A stretch of DNA of 11,572 nt from positions 1 through 11,572 of the forward strand of contig JAEYTQ010000028.1 of NCBI GenBank assembly GCA_023433965.1, read 5' to 3'. Each line of letters opens with the position of its first letter. Position 1 is the first letter of the stretch. This DNA is from Pseudomonadota bacterium (lineage in GTDB: Bacteria; Pseudomonadota; Alphaproteobacteria; Rhizobiales; Xanthobacteraceae). The notes beneath the pieces are model-generated. The model was not told where the DNA came from. It did no database searches and worked only from the letters and a program-made list of their open reading frames with translations. Made by a program: the position numbers and the translations under genes. Positions 8,411 through 11,572 of the stretch are shown here, one piece after another.

Positions 8411-10489
8411 ATGCGCCTGACTGCTGGATCTCCGGCACGCCTCGGCGCAAGCTGGGACGGACGCGGCACCAATTTCGCGCTGTTCTCCGCCAACGCGCAG
8501 AAGGTCGAGCTCTGCCTGTTCGACGCGCAGGGCCGCCGCGAGCTCGAGCGCATCGAGCTTCCCGAGAAGACCGAGGACGTCTGGCACGGCTATCTCAACG
8601 ACGTCTCGCCCGGCCAGCTCTACGGCTACCGCGTGCACGGCCCCTACGAGCCCGAGCACGGCCACCGCTTCAACGCCAACAAGCTGTTGCTCGACCCCTA
8701 CGCCAAGCGGCTGGCGGGGCGCCTGGTCTGGAGCGATGCGCATTTCGCCTATCGCACCGGAAGTCCGCGCGAGGACCTGTCGTTCGACCGGCGCGACAAT
8801 GCCCGCGGCATGCCAAAGGCGGTCGTGGTCGACGAGACCTTCAACTGGGGTCGCCGCGAGATCCGGCCCAACATCCCCTGGGAAGACACCATCATCTACG
8901 AGGCGCACGTCAAGGGCCTGACCCAGAAGCGCGACGACGTGCCGCCGAATCTGCGCGGCACCTATGGCGGCCTGTCCTCGCCCGCCATGATCGAGCACCT
9001 GAAGAGGCTCGGCGTCACCACGGTCGAGCTGCTGCCGGTGCACAGCTTCGTCGACGACCGCATCCTGGTGGAGAAGAAGCTCGCCAATTACTGGGGCTAC
9101 AACACACTGTCCTTCTTCGCGCCCGAGCCGCGCTACGCGCAGGACAATGCGCTGGATTCCTTCCGCACCACGGTGGCGCGGCTGCACGACGCCGGCATCG
9201 AGGTGATGCTCGACGTGGTCTACAACCACACCGCCGAAGGCAATCACCTCGGCCCCACGCTGTGCTATCGCGGCATCGACAATGCCTCCTATTACTGGCT
9301 GAACCGCGAGAACCCGCGCTATTATGACGACTTCACCGGCTGCGGCTCGTCCGTGAATCTCGCCCATCCGCGCGTGCTGCAGATGGTGATGGATTCCTTG
9401 CGCTACTGGGTCGAGGTCTGCCATGTCGACGGCTTCCGCTTCGATCTCGCCACCACGCTGGCGCGCGGGCCGAACGGATACGATCGCGGCAGCTCGTTCC
9501 TGACCGCGGTCCGGCAGGATCCCGTGCTGGCGACCGTCAAGCTCGTCGCCGAGCCGTGGGACCTCGGCCTCGGCGGTTACCAGGTCGGCGCCTTCCCCTC
9601 GCAATGGTCGGAATGGAACGACCGCTATCGCAGCGCCATGCGCCGCTACTGGAGCGGGGAAGGCAGCCTGATCGGCGACATCTCCAGCCGCATGACGGCG
9701 TCGTCCGACCTGTTCAACCACGACGGACGGCGGCCACGCGCCAGCATCAACCACATCACCGTCCACGACGGATTCACGCTTGCGGACCTCTTCAGCTACA
9801 ACGAGAAGCACAACGAAGCCAATGGCGAGGACAATCGCGACGGCTCCAACGACAATCACAGCAACAATTGCGGCGTGGAGGGTCCGACCGACGATCCCGA
9901 GATCATCGGCCTGCGCCGCCAGCTGCGCAAGAACGTGCTGGCCTGCCTCATGCTGGCGCAGGGCGTCCCTCTCATCCTCGCCGGCGACGAGGTCGGCAAT
10001 TCGCAATCGGGCAACAACAACGCCTATTGCCAGGACAACGAGGTCGGCTGGGTCGGTTGGCACAATCTCGGCAAGGACGGCGACGACATGATCGATTTCG
10101 TCGCCCATCTCGCCGACATCCGCCGCCGGTTCTCGCAGCTCCGCAGCCATCGCTGGCTCGATGGCCGGCCCAAGGACGGCGTCTCCTATGGTGCGTTGTG
10201 GCTGACTCCTGCCGGCGACGAGATGACGGAGAGCGATTGGACATTCCCTGATGGGCGGTTCCTCTCCTATGTCATGGGGCCGATGGAACCGGGCGAGGCG
10301 GCGATCTTTATCGTACTGAACGCCGCTCCCGAAGAGATCGCATTCAAATTGCCCAAGATGACCGAATACAAGGGCTGGCAGCAGATCCTGAACACGACCG
10401 ATGCCAACCTGAATACGATCGACTTCCTGCCGGGGAGCGACAGCAAGGCGCCGCCGCGCTCGGTGCTCGCCTTCGCAGGCGCGCTATGA
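8411..10489 (+). CDS. glgX: GlgX, glycogen debranching enzyme (GH13_11, isoamylase type)
   Basis: The 692-residue protein is normal in length for GlgX/TreX. It hydrolyses alpha-1,6 branches of glycogen or limit dextrin (EC 3.2.1.-) in the cytoplasm. Residues 5 to about 115 form the CBM48-like N-terminal domain (LGASWDGRGTNFALFSANA) and about 150-560 the barrel. The catalytic residues are intact: Asp345 (DGFRFDLATTL), Glu381 (LVAEPWDLG) and Asp453 (ITVHDGFTLADL). DVVYNHTAEGN (region I) and the loop NEANGEDNRDGSNDNHSNNC are typical of the family. It starts 3 nt after glgB, and its TGA overlaps the ATG of treZ as ATGA. Next to treZ, a debranching enzyme would supply linear glucan ends for trehalose release by the TreY/TreZ pair, as well as general glycogen breakdown. 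An isoamylase TreX label would be equally acceptable. Confidence 0.96.
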   Translation: MRLTAGSPARLGASWDGRGTNFALFSANAQKVELCLFDAQGRRELERIELPEKTEDVWHGYLNDVSPGQLYGYRVHGPYEPEHGHRFNANKLLLDPYAKRLAGRLVWSDAHFAYRTGSPREDLSFDRRDNARGMPKAVVVDETFNWGRREIRPNIPWEDTIIYEAHVKGLTQKRDDVPPNLRGTYGGLSSPAMIEHLKRLGVTTVELLPVHSFVDDRILVEKKLANYWGYNTLSFFAPEPRYAQDNALDSFRTTVARLHDAGIEVMLDVVYNHTAEGNHLGPTLCYRGIDNASYYWLNRENPRYYDDFTGCGSSVNLAHPRVLQMVMDSLRYWVEVCHVDGFRFDLATTLARGPNGYDRGSSFLTAVRQDPVLATVKLVAEPWDLGLGGYQVGAFPSQWSEWNDRYRSAMRRYWSGEGSLIGDISSRMTASSDLFNHDGRRPRASINHITVHDGFTLADLFSYNEKHNEANGEDNRDGSNDNHSNNCGVEGPTDDPEIIGLRRQLRKNVLACLMLAQGVPLILAGDEVGNSQSGNNNAYCQDNEVGWVGWHNLGKDGDDMIDFVAHLADIRRRFSQLRSHRWLDGRPKDGVSYGALWLTPAGDEMTESDWTFPDGRFLSYVMGPMEPGEAAIFIVLNAAPEEIAFKLPKMTEYKGWQQILNTTDANLNTIDFLPGSDSKAPPRSVLAFAGAL

Positions 10490-11572
10490 GACCATCCTTC
10501 GGGGCAAGGCCGACGAAGGAGGGCGTGTCGTTCCGGCTGTGGGCGCCGGCTGCGCGCCGTGTCGACCTCCTGCTCGACCGCAGGCACGCCATGCAGCGCC
10601 GCCAGGATGGCTGGTACGTCGCCGAGATTGCCGGCCTGGCCTCCGGCAGCACGTACAAATTCAGGATCGACGACGAGATCGACGTGCCGGATCCGGCTTC
10701 GGCGTTCCAGCCGGAGGACGTGTTCGGTCCGAGCGAGGTGATCGATCACGACGCCTTCGTATGGCGCGCGCGGGATTGGCGCGGCCGTCCCTGGGAAGAG
10801 ACGGTGCTGATCGAGGCCCATGTCGGCACCTTCACGCCCGAGGGCACCTACCGCGCCATGATCGACAAGCTCGATCATCTCGCGGCGACCGGCGTCACCG
10901 CGCTGGAGCTGATGCCGCTCGCCGATTTCGCAGGACGGCGCGGCTGGGGCTATGACGGCGTGCTGTGGTATGCGCCCGACAGCGCCTATGGCCGGCCCGA
11001 CGACCTCAAGACGCTGATCGACGAGGCGCATCTGCGCGGCCTGATGGTGTTCCTCGACGTCGTCTACAATCATTTCGGCCCGGAGGGGAATTACCTCGGC
11101 CGCTATGCGCCGGCCTTCTTCACCGACGCGCACACGCCGTGGGGCAGTGCGATCGATTATCGCGTGCCGCAGGCGCGCGCCTTCGCGGTCGAGAACGCGC
11201 TGTCCTGGCTCAGCGATTACCGCTTCGACGGTCTCAGGCTCGATGCCGCCAATCACATCATGGCGATCCCGGGCGAGCAGTCCATGCTGCAGGACCTCAG
11301 CGTCGCCGCCGGCGAGCTCGCCAAGGCCACGGGGCGCCGCATTCATCTCGTGCTGGAAAACGGCGACAACCGCGCCAGCCTGCTCGACGCCGCGCAGGAG
11401 CCGCCGAACGGCAAATATCGTGCGCAGTGGAACGACGACTATCATCACGTCTGGCACGTGATGCTGACCGGCGAGCATGCCGGCTATTATGGCGACTACC
11501 AGACGCCGCGCATGGACCTCGCGCGCGCGCTCGCCTCCGGCTTCGTCTACCAGGGCGAGATCTCCGAATTCT
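10486..11572 (+). CDS. treZ: TreZ, malto-oligosyltrehalose trehalohydrolase (GH13_10), N-terminal part
   Basis: The gene runs off the right edge with 362 codons visible; the family is about 580-600 residues. TreZ hydrolyses maltooligosyl-trehalose, made from glucan ends by TreY, to free trehalose (EC 3.2.1.141). Residues 1-90 are the N-terminal beta domain (VSFRLWAPAARRVDLLL). The barrel follows with VLIEAHVGTFTPEGTY, RRGWGYDGVLWYAP and DVVYNHFGPEGNYL. The likely nucleophile is Asp253 (DGLRLDAANHI) and the likely acid/base Glu291 (LVLENGDN). AQWNDDYHHVWHVMLTGE is a strong family signature. Small departures from the usual RLDAVHAI and LEN-D/E-N blocks leave the acidic residues in place. The ATG overlaps the glgX stop by 4 nt (ATGA), so its translation is probably coupled. 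The partner treY is expected just beyond the edge. Confidence 0.95.
   Translation, partial: MRPSFGARPTKEGVSFRLWAPAARRVDLLLDRRHAMQRRQDGWYVAEIAGLASGSTYKFRIDDEIDVPDPASAFQPEDVFGPSEVIDHDAFVWRARDWRGRPWEETVLIEAHVGTFTPEGTYRAMIDKLDHLAATGVTALELMPLADFAGRRGWGYDGVLWYAPDSAYGRPDDLKTLIDEAHLRGLMVFLDVVYNHFGPEGNYLGRYAPAFFTDAHTPWGSAIDYRVPQARAFAVENALSWLSDYRFDGLRLDAANHIMAIPGEQSMLQDLSVAAGELAKATGRRIHLVLENGDNRASLLDAAQEPPNGKYRAQWNDDYHHVWHVMLTGEHAGYYGDYQTPRMDLARALASGFVYQGEISEF

Noticed and set aside
8408..10150. A 580-codon open frame on the minus strand opposite glgX
   Set aside because: Shadow frame with no family motifs, against a canonical GlgX on the plus strand.

Overview
The window comes from a GC-rich alphaproteobacterium, most likely Bradyrhizobium or a close relative. 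This rests on the strong G/C preference at third codon positions, the protein sequences, and a gene order that I recall matching the treS/treZ/treY region of Bradyrhizobium. No database search was possible, so the genus is an inference. The whole window is one alpha-glucan/trehalose metabolism locus. No mobile elements, RNA genes or CRISPR arrays were seen.

Layout: a divergently transcribed malQ (4-alpha-glucanotransferase, minus strand) runs off the left edge (1-820). A 204-bp intergenic region (821-1024) holds a short perfect inverted repeat that places two GGAAC motifs back to back, a possible divergent pair of EcfG-type general-stress promoters. Five tightly packed plus-strand genes follow: a GlgE-like protein (1025-2971), a trehalose synthase-maltokinase fusion TreS-Mak (2983-6276), branching enzyme GlgB (6269-8407), debranching enzyme GlgX (8411-10489), and TreZ (10486 to the right edge, truncated). 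The gaps are 11 nt, -8 nt, 3 nt and -4 nt, so they look like one translationally coupled operon. treY would be expected just downstream.

How they fit together: TreS interconverts trehalose and maltose. The fused Mak domain would phosphorylate maltose to maltose-1-phosphate. A canonical GlgE would transfer the maltosyl unit onto glucan, and GlgB would branch it. GlgX and MalQ trim and rearrange glucan, and TreZ with TreY would release trehalose from glucan ends. The locus therefore looks like a trehalose-glycogen exchange module, plausibly tied to stress and osmoprotection.

The most interesting point is that the GlgE-like protein keeps the family fold and most signature blocks but has lost several active-site residues. 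The acid/base glutamate of the LAEAFTRP block is a lysine, the RVDNPHTKP block has become AIDNHDTAP, and the NPPKKY loop is shortened. The Mak domain of the neighbouring fusion also departs from its signatures ([14 protein letters not shown]). Together these suggest that the GlgE route in this lineage is either lost or has been turned into something else.
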